The position numbers and the translations under genes are program-made. 64,000 bases of DNA from Aldrovandia affinis (lineage: Eukaryota > Chordata > Actinopteri > Notacanthiformes > Halosauridae): contig JAINUG010000039.1 of assembly GCA_029706075.1 (NCBI GenBank), positions 2,996,501 to 3,060,500 of the forward strand. Reading direction: 5' to 3'. Positions 52,140-63,614 of this stretch are shown one piece after another. The notes below the pieces were generated by a model, which was given only the letters and a program-made list of their open reading frames with translations, searched no databases and was not told the origin of the DNA. Each line of letters starts with the position of its first letter. Position 1 is the stretch's first letter.

Positions 52140-52225
52140 TCTAGTCAATTACACTGGAGTTTTTGTCATTTACATATCTGGAATGTTACTCATTTACATG
52201 TCTGGAATATTACATTTCAAAATGT
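52140..52225. repeat. Short two-copy tandem
   Basis: CATTTACATATCTGGAATGT and CATTTACATGTCTGGAATAT in tandem (~30-bp period). Confidence 0.7.
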
Positions 52226-53330
52226 AAAGCCAAAAACACTGAGATCGCCTGAGCCTCGTTAAATCTTGTCACCGTAATGGTCTTTGAAAGGTTTTGAAGT
52301 TGGGTTTTGAAGTTGGTCAGCAAACTAACATCACAGAGCTGCGAGCCTGTTCTCAAGTTTGCCCATCGACAAATCTGTATTCCCGTAGTGGCGTCGCCGC
52401 TTTTGTCTGGCGCTTCGGTGATGAATGCCTCGGACTCCCACACGGAATGGGTTTGAACTCGCAAGATGGCAGCAGTCACTCCTCTCGACTTCAAGCCTTG
52501 GCGAAAGCGCTCCACATCACTGTCAAACCCCTAATCACTGATGCAAACACGAATGCTAGCAACAGAGCAGAGAAGACGACCGGAATTCTGAACGCCCGTT
52601 TCGCACAGGATGTGGATCTCAGATCAGTGGGATGGTTCGGCGGACGCCAGGGGCTCTGAAAGGTCACGGTAAGCCAAGGAAGAGAGAGACAAAAGAATTG
52701 GGTGGGATGGGGTGGGGTGAGGAGAAGCCTTTTGATTACCGCAAAGTTTCATCTCCATTCCACAGCACAACCTCCTCCGGGACAGATTCCCTATCTGTTC
52801 AGAAGCCGAGGTAAGATGGGGGTGCGGGGGAGGGGGTGTCAGGAACAAAGCCCGAAATTCCAATGAATTGTTTCGCTAAAAGGGTGAAAGAGAGACGAAT
52901 CAAAGCATCGCACGATCAAAGACGGCAACAATAAAGTCAACACGATCGCCATGGGATCGGCAGGAGATGCGTTTCGTTTACACCATGTTCTCGGGTTCTT
53001 CTCAATCAGACAAACGATTGTCGTTGTTGCGACACTGCGAACAGGATTACTCGGAAGTATTCGTTTAAAAAAACTTGTGTTACTTTGTTGCGTCTGCCTT
53101 AAGTATAAACACAAACACGGCTATTTGCAGAATATCGTCAGTATCATTTTCCCGTGGATTACTCAACACGTTTAATACATTATCAAGTCGGCACAGAGGG
53201 GAGGAAAAAGTTAGGCTGTTCCTTTCCAATCATATACAACGATGCTCAGAGTGCAAAATCTCTGATGGGAAGATAGGAAACACACATTCTTCACCAAACC
53301 AGCCATTTCAATTAACCACTATGTAAGGGA
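52226..53330. other. Noncoding; CpG-containing block 52380-53060
   Basis: No recognised gene. The 121-codon plus frame at 52294-52659 overlaps an open minus frame and has no known motif. Texture suggests regulatory DNA. Confidence 0.35.
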
Positions 53331-53331
53331 T

Positions 53332-53677
53332 AATGTTAGCTAGTGAGCTACTATACGCTAGTTAGCAGTGGATATCTAAACACATTTCTAAACATAATTT
53401 AGTGATTGAACATCAATTCCATTGGTAAGTAGCCGGGGCATAAGTTGGATAATGTACAGCAAGCAAGTCAGTTATTTCATGACAGGGTGATGCGGTTCAC
53501 CCTTAATCACCCAAAATGTGGTTATTTCAAAACAACTGACTTGATCATTGCACATTATCCTGCTTATACTCAGCTAATTACCAATGGAATTGATGTTCAA
53601 TCACGAAATTATGTTTCCAAATATGTTTAGATCTCCACTGCTAACTTGCATAGCTAGCTAGCTAACTCTAACATTGC
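53332..53677. mobile_element. Foldback element, ~145-bp arms
   Basis: The left arm (53332-53475) and right arm (about 53528-53677) are reverse complements with moderate divergence. Shared blocks include GATTGAACATCAATTCCATT, GTTAGCAGTGGA and AAGTCAGTT. The loop is ~52 bp. The outer ends (AATGTTAG...) match. The arrangement resembles palindromic MITEs of fish. An open plus frame at 53445-53630 lies within it and is an artefact. Confidence 0.85.
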
Positions 53678-53762
53678 ACTGAAAAGTGCAGGTGAACAGT
53701 AAATGACCCGGATAGGAGGTCCACTCTCAACATTTAATGTAGGCCTTTAGAACACACTTTTG

Positions 53763-54127
53763 GGGTGGTGGATGGCATAGCGGTCTAACGCGCCACACTT
53801 TGGTGTGGTGTGCGCTGCCTGTCAGGGACACGGTTCGAAACCCGCGTCTCTACCAGACCGGCCCTGGTCGTCAGCCCCGATCGGAGGCAGCATTTGGCTG
53901 TCTGCCTCCGGGGGAGGGGGGAGGGTGAGCCGGCACGAGTCCATCAAGGAGAAGGTAAAAGGCGTCCGTGGAAGAATTTCCATCTCGGAAGAGGCGGGAA
54001 CAATCGGCCAGGAATGTGTGTCTCGCTCCCGGAGGATGGGCGGCGGACTCGTGAGGGTGGGGAATTGAAATAAATAGAGGGTATAATTGGCAGCCAAATT
54101 GGGAGAAAAATGGTGAAAAAAATTTGA
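53763..54127 (+). mobile_element. tRNA-derived SINE (full length)
   Basis: The head has an A-box-like TGGCATAGCGGT (53773-53784) and a perfect B-box GGTTCGAAACC (53832-53842), spaced as in a long-variable-arm tRNA. A ~190-bp body follows, with a 3' end AATTGGCAGCCAAATTGGGA and A-rich tail to about 54160. The tail resembles that of the SINE at 63615-64000. Open frames on both strands inside it are artefacts. Confidence 0.85.
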
Positions 54128-54169
54128 AATATATTTTTTTTTTAAAGAAAAAAAAAAAAGAACACACTT

Positions 54170-55055
54170 TCGACCAATCAGAACTGAGAATTCAACAAAG
54201 CTGGGGTATAAGGCTCTTCATACTGAATTTAGAGTAACTTAAGCAAGTCGTCCTTATCGATGCTTGGACCAGAATTCTGCACAGTATGTACCAGCACTTT
54301 CAATGGAATTACCAGCTGAACCCCAATTTAAGGTATCATTGATATTGGACAAAAAAGTTATTGCACCACTATATATATGTTGCATATAAACTGTGAGTTA
54401 ATATGACGCTCTTTCAGTTTTGGTAAGCCAAAGGTGTTTATAGGCAGACTCATAACTGGAAACGTTAGAACCAGTGATGATTTCCTCTGCACATTTCATA
54501 TGAATTTGTTTGATGTTGGTGTTTATGGGATGCTGTGAGACCTGAATGCAGGCTGGAACTGCTCACAAACTAGGCTTTCTCCAAACTAGGAATCATATAA
54601 TGTGAATGATGTTACAGTACACTGCACTCATTTACCATTACAATGCAGGAGAACATAAGTGCGTTCACATGCAACATCACTGAAGAACTACTGTAAGTTA
54701 ACTATGCCAATGCTAGACCCCCCCCACACACACACATGCCTGGTTATGGTCAGTTGATTAGAAATAACCACATTTTGGTGGACGGGGTAGTTGTGGCTAG
54801 AGCAGACGCAAGTAACTTTGCACTTGGCCATTTGAGTGCATGACCACGCTGTTGACTTCTCAAGGTCCTTCTGCATGCATAGCACAGGTCTCAACTCTAT
54901 AAGGTTGAGACGGTCCAAAAAAGCCCAAGAAGTCAACTGTATTCATTCAGTACCACCACTGTGCCATGGGCTATAAAGACAACTGGGCCCAAACTGGTGT
55001 CTTGGGCTTGGCCGTAGTTGATCTCTTAAATTTGGGACAGTGGGCTTTGATGTCT
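54170..55055. other. Noncoding sequence
   Basis: No gene recognised. Confidence 0.5.
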
Positions 55056-55056
55056 A

Positions 55057-55131
55057 GTAAGTAAGTAAGTAAATAAACTTTATTTATATAGCACTTTTCA
55101 AGAACAGTGGTCACAAAGTGCTTCACAAAGC
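55057..55131 (-). mobile_element. Retroposon 3' tail with (TTAC)n end
   Basis: Minus strand reads ...CACTTTGTGACCAC...GTGCTATATAAATAAAGTTT followed by TTAC/TTAT units, a tail form common in fish retroposons. Only the tail is identified. Confidence 0.6.
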
Positions 55132-55339
55132 ACTAGTCTAGTGGTCGGGCCATTGCCAGAGTGGAAGCTACAGACCCATGATTTCTGGGCGAAGAGTGAA
55201 ATTTAATAGATATTTTATTCCATACTTGTAGATGCCCCAGTTCACACAGTTCTGATGAGTAGGTGCTCGACACAGAACCATTATTTAGATGAATGCTTTT
55301 ACCGCACTGCACGATTCCTTGGGGACATTCGGTGCATCA
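55132..55339. other. Noncoding sequence
   Basis: Nothing recognised; the retroposon body may extend here. Confidence 0.4.
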
Positions 55340-55690
55340 CTCAGAAAAAAAATTAAATAGAGTACAGTTGCGGCAGCCTATTTATCAGAATAAAACAATT
55401 AAATAGAGGGGAACGACGATCAATCATCATTTCCCGAGACACGAACGGGAGATTGATGTGACAGGGAGCAGGTTTCACAAGAGTGCAGTGTTCTGAAAAA
55501 CACGCACGGAGACGATGAAACTTTGGTCCGCTACCTGCTACGGTGAGATCGTCCCTTTCGGCGATCCCCAAATAACAACAGAGACACGCGCCAGCGAGTC
55601 AGATGAAAGCGGTCACGAACCACCTCAGCGTGAAACTCTCCACCTCCTCTCGCCGAGACTTTTCTGCAAAGGGATTCCATTCGTTTGACC
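55340..55690. promoter_or_regulatory. CpG-containing complex block
   Basis: About 25 CpGs in repeat-free sequence. May be a hypomethylated regulatory element (inference). No recognised coding exon. Confidence 0.3.
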
Positions 55691-58340
55691 ACAGTAATTA
55701 TGGAATACGGTGGAACTGAGAAACCATAATGGGCCGTTTCTGCACACTCGCAAGCTGTGCACTAGGGCCATCATTCCATTGATGTGCTCAAGTGGCTGAT
55801 AATGCCTGGGAGTGATTTCTTACATTTTCCTGTTGACCGGAACATTCCTGTCTTTTCCACGGTATGTTTTATCGTGTGTCAAAATAAATGAACACACAAT
55901 AGTTAAACATTCTCTCTTTTTGGGATATTACAAAATTAATTATTCATCAATTTTTAAAACAATGCATTTCTGTTCGAGTGCACATGCGATTCCAAAGTAA
56001 TGTTTTTGTGGCGAATCTGAATCTCCCTTTTTTACGGTCTGCCCCTCAAAATGTTACTGCCAGTTAAAGGTGGTCAGTTTACACGTGCACTTAATGGAGC
56101 CATTCTGGAAAGCGTGCTCAGACAGAAACCAACAGTCTAGCCATTTGTTTCCAAGACCGAAGAGAAAGACCGACAGAGAAAAGGCCATTGAGCCTAAGTA
56201 GACCCGCCACAGTGTAAGATCCTGGTCTAATCGTCACTGGAATGCTGCTGAACCACTGTTGCACCACAGAACATCGTAAATGTTCTTCCATGTTCACACT
56301 GAGAAATCTGTGGTCTAAATATTTAACCCCACATAAGATATACATAAATACACATTGACAAATGTCCACTAATAACACTTTAATTTCTCTTACTTATTTT
56401 GAGTGCATTTTGAAAGCTCATGGAAATAGATCGACCAGGATGTCAACCAAGCTGTTGTTATATCAGTGTGGGTTGGACTGAACTTTGAGAAACTTACATG
56501 AGGATTACATGCCGGTAGGGCATGTTTGAGAGAAGGTTTGAATCATAAGCAACCTGCCTGTGCCCAGTGGTGAGTAGCCTACATGTTGTTTGAAGTACGG
56601 TAGACCAACATTCTCACTTAAAACATAGTTTATGGGATTTAACGTTTTCATGTAACGTATATGAAAAGGTATATTATGCAAGTTGATCTGGATAAGGTTA
56701 TTTGATATTAAACTGACAAGAACAAGTGGTAATACATTCATATTACTGATAAGAGGGAGTCTAAGAAGGCCATTCCCTGTGATGTACACAGTATAGTTAT
56801 TTCAGTACCATTGTACTCCCTTTTCTTTACCATTAGTGCCCTCTAGTGGATAATTATAGCACCTACATGTATGAAAATATATGACAACTTGTCAACAGCC
56901 AACTTAAAAATGTATAAACCAGCCAAAAAAGCAGAACAATTCAGAATGGTGATTACAGTGCTACATTGCTTTCTGTATAGTTATTTGTTGTATTGGTGTA
57001 ATTTAGGGTTGTCTGACAATCAACTGCATTGTTTTCCATAACACCAAAACATGTGTTAGTGTTTTTAGCATTGGGAATGGTGCCTGAACAGTTTCAGAGA
57101 CGGTTTTTTGTTTGAAAGGACAAATTCAGCCTTTACCACTAACCTAAAAACACCTCTGTTTTATCTCCTGTAACTGCTCATTACTGTTAATGGTCTAACT
57201 TCAACAGAACCAACAGAACATTACCACAAAATGAAACAAAATATTTGATTAAATCCCACCTTCTTTGTGGAAATACAAAGAAAAGGTGCTGGCAAATAAC
57301 TTTAGTTTCACATGTTATTCATAAACACACAAGTGATCGAAGATATAAAAAACACATGGAGTTTTCTGAAAAAAATGAAAAAATAGGTTCCAAATAAAGT
57401 CATTTTAATATCAAAGTACTTAACACCAGTCTGAAAATTACTTGCAGGTGGAAATTCGAGCGGTTTATCAAAACTGCATTTGAAGTAAATGGGCTCTGAG
57501 TTTACAGTACACTGAACGTCCAAAAGGGAAGATCGCATTACAGAAGATTATATAGCATTAGAGCAATTTCATACAATTGCATTGGCCTTTGATGCCAACG
57601 TCGAGTTGATTAACAAATGGTTTTCATTACAAAAGCCTACAAAAACTGCCCTACTGACACTTGTAAACAGGATTTAAGAAATGCAGAATGAAATAGAATG
57701 GCAGATGGTTGATACCCATGTTAGAGATTAATCCCTTCTTGGCAAGTGTAGTTCTACAACGCGCCTCTTAGATGCCTTTACAGCTAACACCGAGCCCAAC
57801 TCAAAAGCCTTTTGAGCCCCTCAAATAGTCACATTCAAACAAAACAGGAAGGACATCCCACCACTCTTGATAAAGCCTGCGCAAAATGTGCCATAGTTCA
57901 GAAATGCACGCTGCGCCATGACAAACTTCAATATTCACTGAAAAGGTTGTCTAAAAAGATGTTGCCAGATTAATTACAGTAGCCAAACTGGCTAACTTGC
58001 ACTGGAAGAAATGCATGGTCCACCTGCAATTATTATACTCTATCTGCACTCGTTCATCTACTCTTAAAGGTATACTCCACTATGTGCATTTTCGTGCATG
58101 GAAAATATTTAATTATGCGCATAAAACTAGGTGGTCTGCATTTATCGAGAGAACAAGTCACAGTTGGGAGTGACTGAGACACATTTTAAACGCAATGCTG
58201 TTTAGATTAGGCTAGAAAACAAATGATCTGATCTGTGCAGTATTGAATTGCTGTATTATTATTATTGGAAGGATAAACATGTTTTACAACCGCAGTCCTT
58301 TAACTGTCTCAATGTAAGCTCTTTGCTGACAGAAAGGAAT
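55691..58340. other. Noncoding sequence
   Basis: No gene recognised; mostly AT-rich and repeat-poor. Confidence 0.5.
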
Positions 58341-58347
58341 TAAACCA

Positions 58348-58629
58348 TTGGAGGAAGATGTCATATCTAAACTAAAATACCACTGCATGGTTTCGGGTTT
58401 CCTCGTCCCTGAAATCCGAGTCCACGAGATCAATAATGCGGACTGGAACAACCAAAGACCGAATTCTGGATTGACAGGAAAATGGCCCCCCAAAAATATG
58501 AATCTTCTTATTACAAAAGAACGAAAACGTTTAGCGGGGCTCCCAGGAGAAGAACAGTGGAAATATACTTTTCAAAAAGAATATGATTGTGAGTGGTGTT
58601 CGGATTCTGGATTCAATATTTCCCTGTAG
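58348..58629 (+). other. Unrecognised 93-codon open frame
   Basis: Starts MEEDVISKLKYHC and ends SDSGFNISL. Composition is protein-like (charged, with Cys and Trp) and it does not sit in a repeat. A possible splice acceptor CTGACAG lies just upstream (58326-58332). I recognise no domain; chance is the simplest explanation. Confidence 0.2.
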
Positions 58630-59590
58630 GACACGGTCTCTCATGCTGATCGTTCCATTCAGGCTCGGGAGATAGAATATTGGCCTCCCGTAATAGCATC
58701 CACACGCAGAACTGCACACTCGAGAACATGAGATGCTTTCAATCGAAGCTATTCAAACCACAATTTTGCCTTTCTCATATACTGGCATGCATGCCCTCTT
58801 ACTTTATCAACGCTTAAGAAACAAACGCCTAGTTCCAACACCCAATATGACTCAGATACTGAAACCACACAGTGCTATGCAAGCTATGTTTTGGGGACAG
58901 AATTTTTGGACTTCAAAGAAGAAAAATAGCTTCAAAAGTAGCCAAAATGTAAGAAGCAAAAACTCTGCTTAGCTCCACCCTGAGAAAGAATATCCACATT
59001 GCTACACACCACTCAATTACTTGTGAACATGCTTCCATGGCAGCTGTTCAAACGCATTCCTCCTCTCACCCACCACTTGGTGGTTTTGTTCAAACAACAT
59101 ATTATTTTCCTCAGGCAAATGCACCCCCGTCTCCCCACCCCCATTTCCTTTTATTTTCTCCGGACTTGGAATTCCCCCATCTCAGTCGTAGGCCCACCTC
59201 ATTGGTCCAATGTCCCCCTTGTCCGGTCAGCGCAGACCAGCATGTGCTCCCCTCTGAAGCACTTTGAGCCAGCCGCCGCCTGTTTTCACTTTGCGGTCCA
59301 CCTGCTTTCGCAGTCATCGTGTCAGGGAGTACACTTAGTGCGCAGCTGGCGGGGCCAACCGCAGGTACCCGATCGGCCAGAGGAGGCGCTCTTGTGTGAT
59401 GAGACTGAGACCCTCTCACTTGGGAACGGGCTGCACTGTGCTATGTTCACTCAGACCACCAGACCTGCAGTATATTTGCACAGGGTGTTAATGGTTTGAT
59501 TGATACTAGCTTCTCTGAGTGCCGATTGGCTGCTGCCGCAGTATCCGTGGGAGGAGCCAGCGCTTTCCCTGGTGCTGAAGATCTCACTGT
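58630..59590. other. Noncoding; complex block about 59000-59480
   Basis: GC-richer repeat-free sequence with ATTGG (CCAAT-box) at 59200-59204. No recognised protein. Confidence 0.4.
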
Positions 59591-59593
59591 GCT

Positions 59594-59752
59594 CCAGGGG
59601 CCACATGTACAAAGATTCTAAGAGTAGGAGTGCTGATCTAGGATCAGTTTAGCCTTTTAGCTCATAAAGGATATGGTTAGGATATGAACAGAGGAAACCT
59701 GATCCTAGATCAGCACTCCTACCCTTAGAATCTTTGTACACATGGCCCCTGG
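59594..59752. mobile_element. Palindromic MITE, copy 1
   Basis: Outer arms CCAGGGGCCACATGTACAAA... and its near-perfect inverse, with inner arms ...GCTGATCTAGGATCAG / CTGATCCTAGATCAGC. About 54-bp arms with a ~50-bp loop (TTTAGCCTTTTAGCTC...). A widespread fish palindromic repeat type. Confidence 0.9.
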
Positions 59753-59955
59753 TCTTATTCAGTGGCCACGGTACTGATTGGAGAGCTCTCAGCTGATTAT
59801 GAGCACGGAAGCCTCACTGCACCTTCCAGACTAGAGTACCTGAATAATTAAAACGGAGCAGTTCCACACATCAGCTCATCCTGTTTCTGAGAAAGTGTCA
59901 CAGGTGGGAATGAGAAAGGGACTAAGCACAGTTGCCCACATTAATGTCTGAGATC

Positions 59956-60105
59956 TGGGCCCATATGTGTAAAGTCAGAGTAGGAGGGCTGATCTAGAAT
60001 CAGTTTAGCCTTTTAGCTCCTAATGGATATGGTTAGGATACAGACAAGGGAAACCTGATCCCAGATCAGCACTCCTACTCTGAGATGCTTTATACATATG
60101 AGCCA
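59956..60105. mobile_element. Palindromic MITE, copy 2
   Basis: Same family and orientation as copy 1 (shared GATCTAGAATCAGTTTAGCC, TTTTAGCTC, GGATATGGTTAGGATA and GATCAGCACTCCTAC), with more diverged ends. 204 bp separates the copies. Confidence 0.9.
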
Positions 60106-60285
60106 CAAGCAAACATCTGCTGCAGCCACGGATGGGACATAGATGGGACACGGATGGGACATTCTCAGAATCACAGACACCAGCGATGGCGTTGAGGCAA
60201 CAGTACACCATTTAAAAACGCCCAACTTAACACTTAATTTACCCATCTTGTCCCTTTGACTCATAACTATACAAACCAAATACAA

Positions 60286-60881
60286 TCACAAAGACAATGT
60301 AAGGTCTCCCGAAAGCAGCTAACGATGTGTGGAAAGAGTGCCAGAGTGGTTTCACTCTGAAACACTGAGTGAATAACCAGGATGCAAACGCACACACACA
60401 CAACACAAACCAGTGGCGTGTGGGAGGAGACTGAGCAGATGTATTTCACACAGGAAGCTGATGCACTTGGTGGCTCAGTAAAATTATAAATTCAAAAAGA
60501 ATGAATTGTTCATGGACAATATCGCTCTGGGTTGAACTGTTGTGGTGGAGCACACATTTACAATACAGTGCTGATGCAGTGACCAAACAAACTAAATTAA
60601 AAAAATAAAGTATAAATTAAACTTATGATTTGGTTAGGAGAGTTCAATGTAATCAAACTTGCTGTTATAGTGGCCTGTTTATATATTTTTGCAGTCACTG
60701 GGAAACATTTTGATATGTTATCATTATATGTAGAGCTTAATTAAGTTGAGAAATTGACTGTTTGTTGTGAGAGGCAAGCACTGCACCCTGGTTCACAAAG
60801 CATGTCAATCACAACGCTTTTATTCCATTGAGATATCAATCATGCAAATGACCTTAAACAAGTGAGTAATGCAATTATCAG
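60286..60881 (+). repeat. ~600-bp direct duplication, copy 1
   Basis: Aligns to 61428-62026 with only a few substitutions and indels, mainly at a CA run. No coding capacity recognised. It contains an ATGCAAAT octamer-like word near its right end. Confidence 0.93.
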
Positions 60882-61246
60882 AGTTTAACAGGTGGCCCCA
60901 CATCTTCAGAAATATGAAGTGATAGGCTGTGATACAAATGAAAACCTAGGTTGTAAATCTCCACAATCAGGTTTGGAGATTCTGCAGACCAGTATACGCA
61001 CTATGATTCTCAGTATAACGTGACAAAGGCTGACCTCTAGTGGCAATAAATGATCAGTGCATGACTACCCTTACCAGGTCGTGTTAACAGAATGGTCAAA
61101 TATTTAGAAGGAAGAACCAAAATCAGCTAATATATTTGTGATGGTCTGCAAAATACCACGGCTCAATGCCTTTTGTAAAGTACAAATGTGACTGTCACGT
61201 TTTAGCTTATAGCTGTGCCCTGAGGTCTATGCCTACTTACTTCAAT

Positions 61247-61355
61247 GTGGCATGGCAGTTAAAGGACTGGTCTGATGTGTAACACACTAGTTGAGTAACT
61301 AGCATTCAGGGAGGTTGCTGGTTTGAACCCAGTGCAGGACACTCTAATCACTAGT
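61247..61355 (+). mobile_element. Decayed tRNA-like SINE head
   Basis: An A-box-like TGGCAGTTAAAGGA (about 61251) and B-box GGTTTGAACCC (61319-61329) are present with tRNA-like spacing plus insertion. Lies in the gap between the two duplication copies. Confidence 0.45.
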
Positions 61356-61387
61356 CTCATCAACATAGAATTATGCATACTTTTCTG

Positions 61388-61411
61388 TATAAATTATAGA
61401 TATAATTTATA
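61388..61411. repeat. AT-rich palindrome left of copy 2
   Basis: 11-base arms TATAAATTATA / TATAATTTATA around a 2-base centre. Confidence 0.8.
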
Positions 61412-61427
61412 AACGGTGATCACGAAG

Positions 61428-62026
61428 TCACAAAGACAATGTAAGGTCTCCTGAAAGCAGCTAACGATGTGTGGAAAGAGTGCCAGAGCGGTTTCACTCT
61501 GAAACACTGGGTGAATAACCAGGATGCAAACGCACACACACATTAACACAAACCAGTGGCGTGTGGGAGGAGACTGAGTAGAGGTATTTCACACAGGAAG
61601 CTGATGCACTTGGCGGCTCAGTGAAATTATAAATTCAAAAAGAATGAATTGTTCATGGACAATATCGCTCTGGGTTGAACTGTTGTGGTGGAGCACACAT
61701 TTACAATACAGTGCTGATGCAGTGACCAAACAAACTAAATTCAAAAAAGTAAAGTATAAATTAAACTTATGATTTGGTTAGGAGAGTTCAGTGTAATCAA
61801 ACTTGCTGTTATAGTGGCCTGTTTATATATTTTTTGCAGTCACTGGGAAACATTTTGATATATTATCATTATATGTAGAGCTTAATTAAGTTGAGAAATG
61901 GACTGTTTGTTGTGAGAGGCAAGCACTGCACCCTGGTTCACAAAGCATGTCAATCACAACGCTTTTATTCCATTGAGATATCAATCATGCAAATGACCTT
62001 AAACAAGTGAGTAATGCAATTATCAG
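61428..62026 (+). repeat. ~600-bp direct duplication, copy 2
   Basis: See copy 1; start-to-start distance 1142 bp. Flanked by the 15-bp direct word ATATAATTTATAAAC at 61400-61414 and 62073-62087. Confidence 0.93.
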
Positions 62027-62037
62027 TGTTATCTTGT

Positions 62038-62113
62038 CAGATTGACAAGTTTAATAATGGGCAGTTTATAAAATATAATTTATAAACTGCCCATTATTAA
62101 ACTTGTCAATCTG
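62038..62113. repeat. Perfect palindrome, 35-bp arms, 6-bp loop
   Basis: Arms 62038-62072 (CAGATTGACAAGTTTAATAA...) and 62079-62113 are exact inverses by eye. Just right of duplication copy 2. Confidence 0.95.
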
Positions 62114-62537
62114 AAACCATTCTGATTGGATGTTGTTGATATTTTTGCAGTACAAACACCTCATTGAACTTATACTTCAATTGAAGATTTAGCAATACCA
62201 TGCACAGCTGCTTTTTAATGCAAGTGGAGTTTTATGCAATTATGCAAAAGGGGGAGGGAGGGTTTCATATTAATTATCTACTTCATCCTCTGACCTTTTG
62301 GAGCTATGCATTAAGTATCTATTGTACACCTTGCTAGGGTGCAAAAATGTTCAATATTGAACATTCTTCAGTTAAAACTGTCATCTCTCTGTGTGTTGTG
62401 TTTCTTAAGTGGAAATTGCTTTTCACATTGCGTTCCCTCGCAAAGTAAATAGTTAAACCTCACAAGACATAGTGTTATATGAGAAGGCAGTGACACATAT
62501 TCAAGGAGCTGGGCTTCTGTGTTTCATAATCCTTTAT

Positions 62538-62538
<1 letters not shown>
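62114..62538. other. Noncoding sequence
   Basis: No gene recognised. Confidence 0.5.

Positions 62539-62540
<2 letters not shown>

Positions 62541-62569
<29 letters not shown>
62541..62569. repeat. (AC)n microsatellite
   Basis: About 14 AC units. Confidence 0.95.
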
Positions 62570-62576
<7 letters not shown>

Positions 62577-63305
62577 AATACATATTAAAATATCGAAGGT
62601 AGACTTTAAAGTGGCCTAAATTAAATCTAGGCTGCAACATTAAGGAAACATGGTTAAAAATAACAGCCCGGGTATAACATTATTTTTTGTTAGTCCCATC
62701 GTACAGTACTAGCAGTACTCAAATCCATTACATTTGCTTGCAGAGACAAAAACATTTATTTACAATGAAAGGTTAACTAGGATGTTTTTGTTTTCCTACT
62801 GCGTGCCGTTTTTGCATGCATTCCACACGTACATTATCCTAGCTTTAGAAATATCTTCCAATTACTCATTTACACACACCGTGAGAATAACAAAAGTAAA
62901 ATCCATCTGATAAACAAAATAAATTGACATGTAAAGGTTTTAAGGGAGCTTCAACCTGGGTCTGAATATTCCCAGAACCTGATTGCTGAAAGCTAGGCTA
63001 GGTCAGGTCGCAACACAGAAAGCTCTCAGGAACAACAGGGCTGAAACACGTCAGCGTGAATCTCACATCTGGTTCTAAAATATTTTCGATAATAAAGATG
63101 TGAAACAAGGCTTTTGTCTGTCAGAGCCACTGAGCCACAGAGACACATATGAATCCCCAGAGGCGGACAGGAGGCACAACCATGAATCCTGTACACTCCA
63201 AAATCCATTGACAAAAAAATGATCTGTGATGAGGGTGTGTACATCTGTTGGGACATCTCAATGGATGGCATGCAAAATTATGATCTATTAACAAGCTTGA
63301 ACCGT
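62570..63305. other. Noncoding sequence
   Basis: No gene recognised. Confidence 0.5.
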
Positions 63306-63310
63306 ACGCA

Positions 63311-63450
63311 AGTGAGGCAGGTTAGCATCCCGGTTCGGGATCTGGACTTGCGACCAGAAGGGTGCAAGTTCAAATCCTGGGGTTAATCGTTTCTTTGGAG
63401 CAAGGTAATTAACCTGTAATACTCCACTGAAATACGCAGCTGTGTAATAT
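63311..63450 (+). mobile_element. tRNA-derived SINE
   Basis: GAGGCAGGTTAGCATC (A-box region), GCAAGTTCAAATCC (B-box, to 63377) and GGAGCAAGGTAATTAACC follow in the order seen in fish tRNA-derived SINEs. The 3' end is unclear. Confidence 0.7.
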
Positions 63451-63614
63451 GTAACAGGTAACAAAACACTAGCTAGGCCCCCTAAATAAGGGAGTCAAGA
63501 TTTAAAAATGAATAACATTTGGTTTCAGTACCAGTAGTGTTATTCTGGGTCTGAACGTCATAAAAGTGGAATGTGCAGTGTCCTTTGCTTCTTACTTCAT
63601 AGCAACCATTTTGC
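63451..63614. other. Noncoding spacer
   Basis: Nothing recognised. Confidence 0.5.

Noticed and set aside
52294-52659. 121-codon plus-strand frame as an exon
   Set aside because: Overlaps open minus frames in CpG-rich sequence; no known motif or convincing splice sites.
53805-54167. Four overlapping open frames as genes
   Set aside because: They lie entirely within a tRNA-derived SINE.
63311-63385. Functional tRNA gene
   Set aside because: The B box is good, but the acceptor stem does not pair and the sequence continues into a SINE body.
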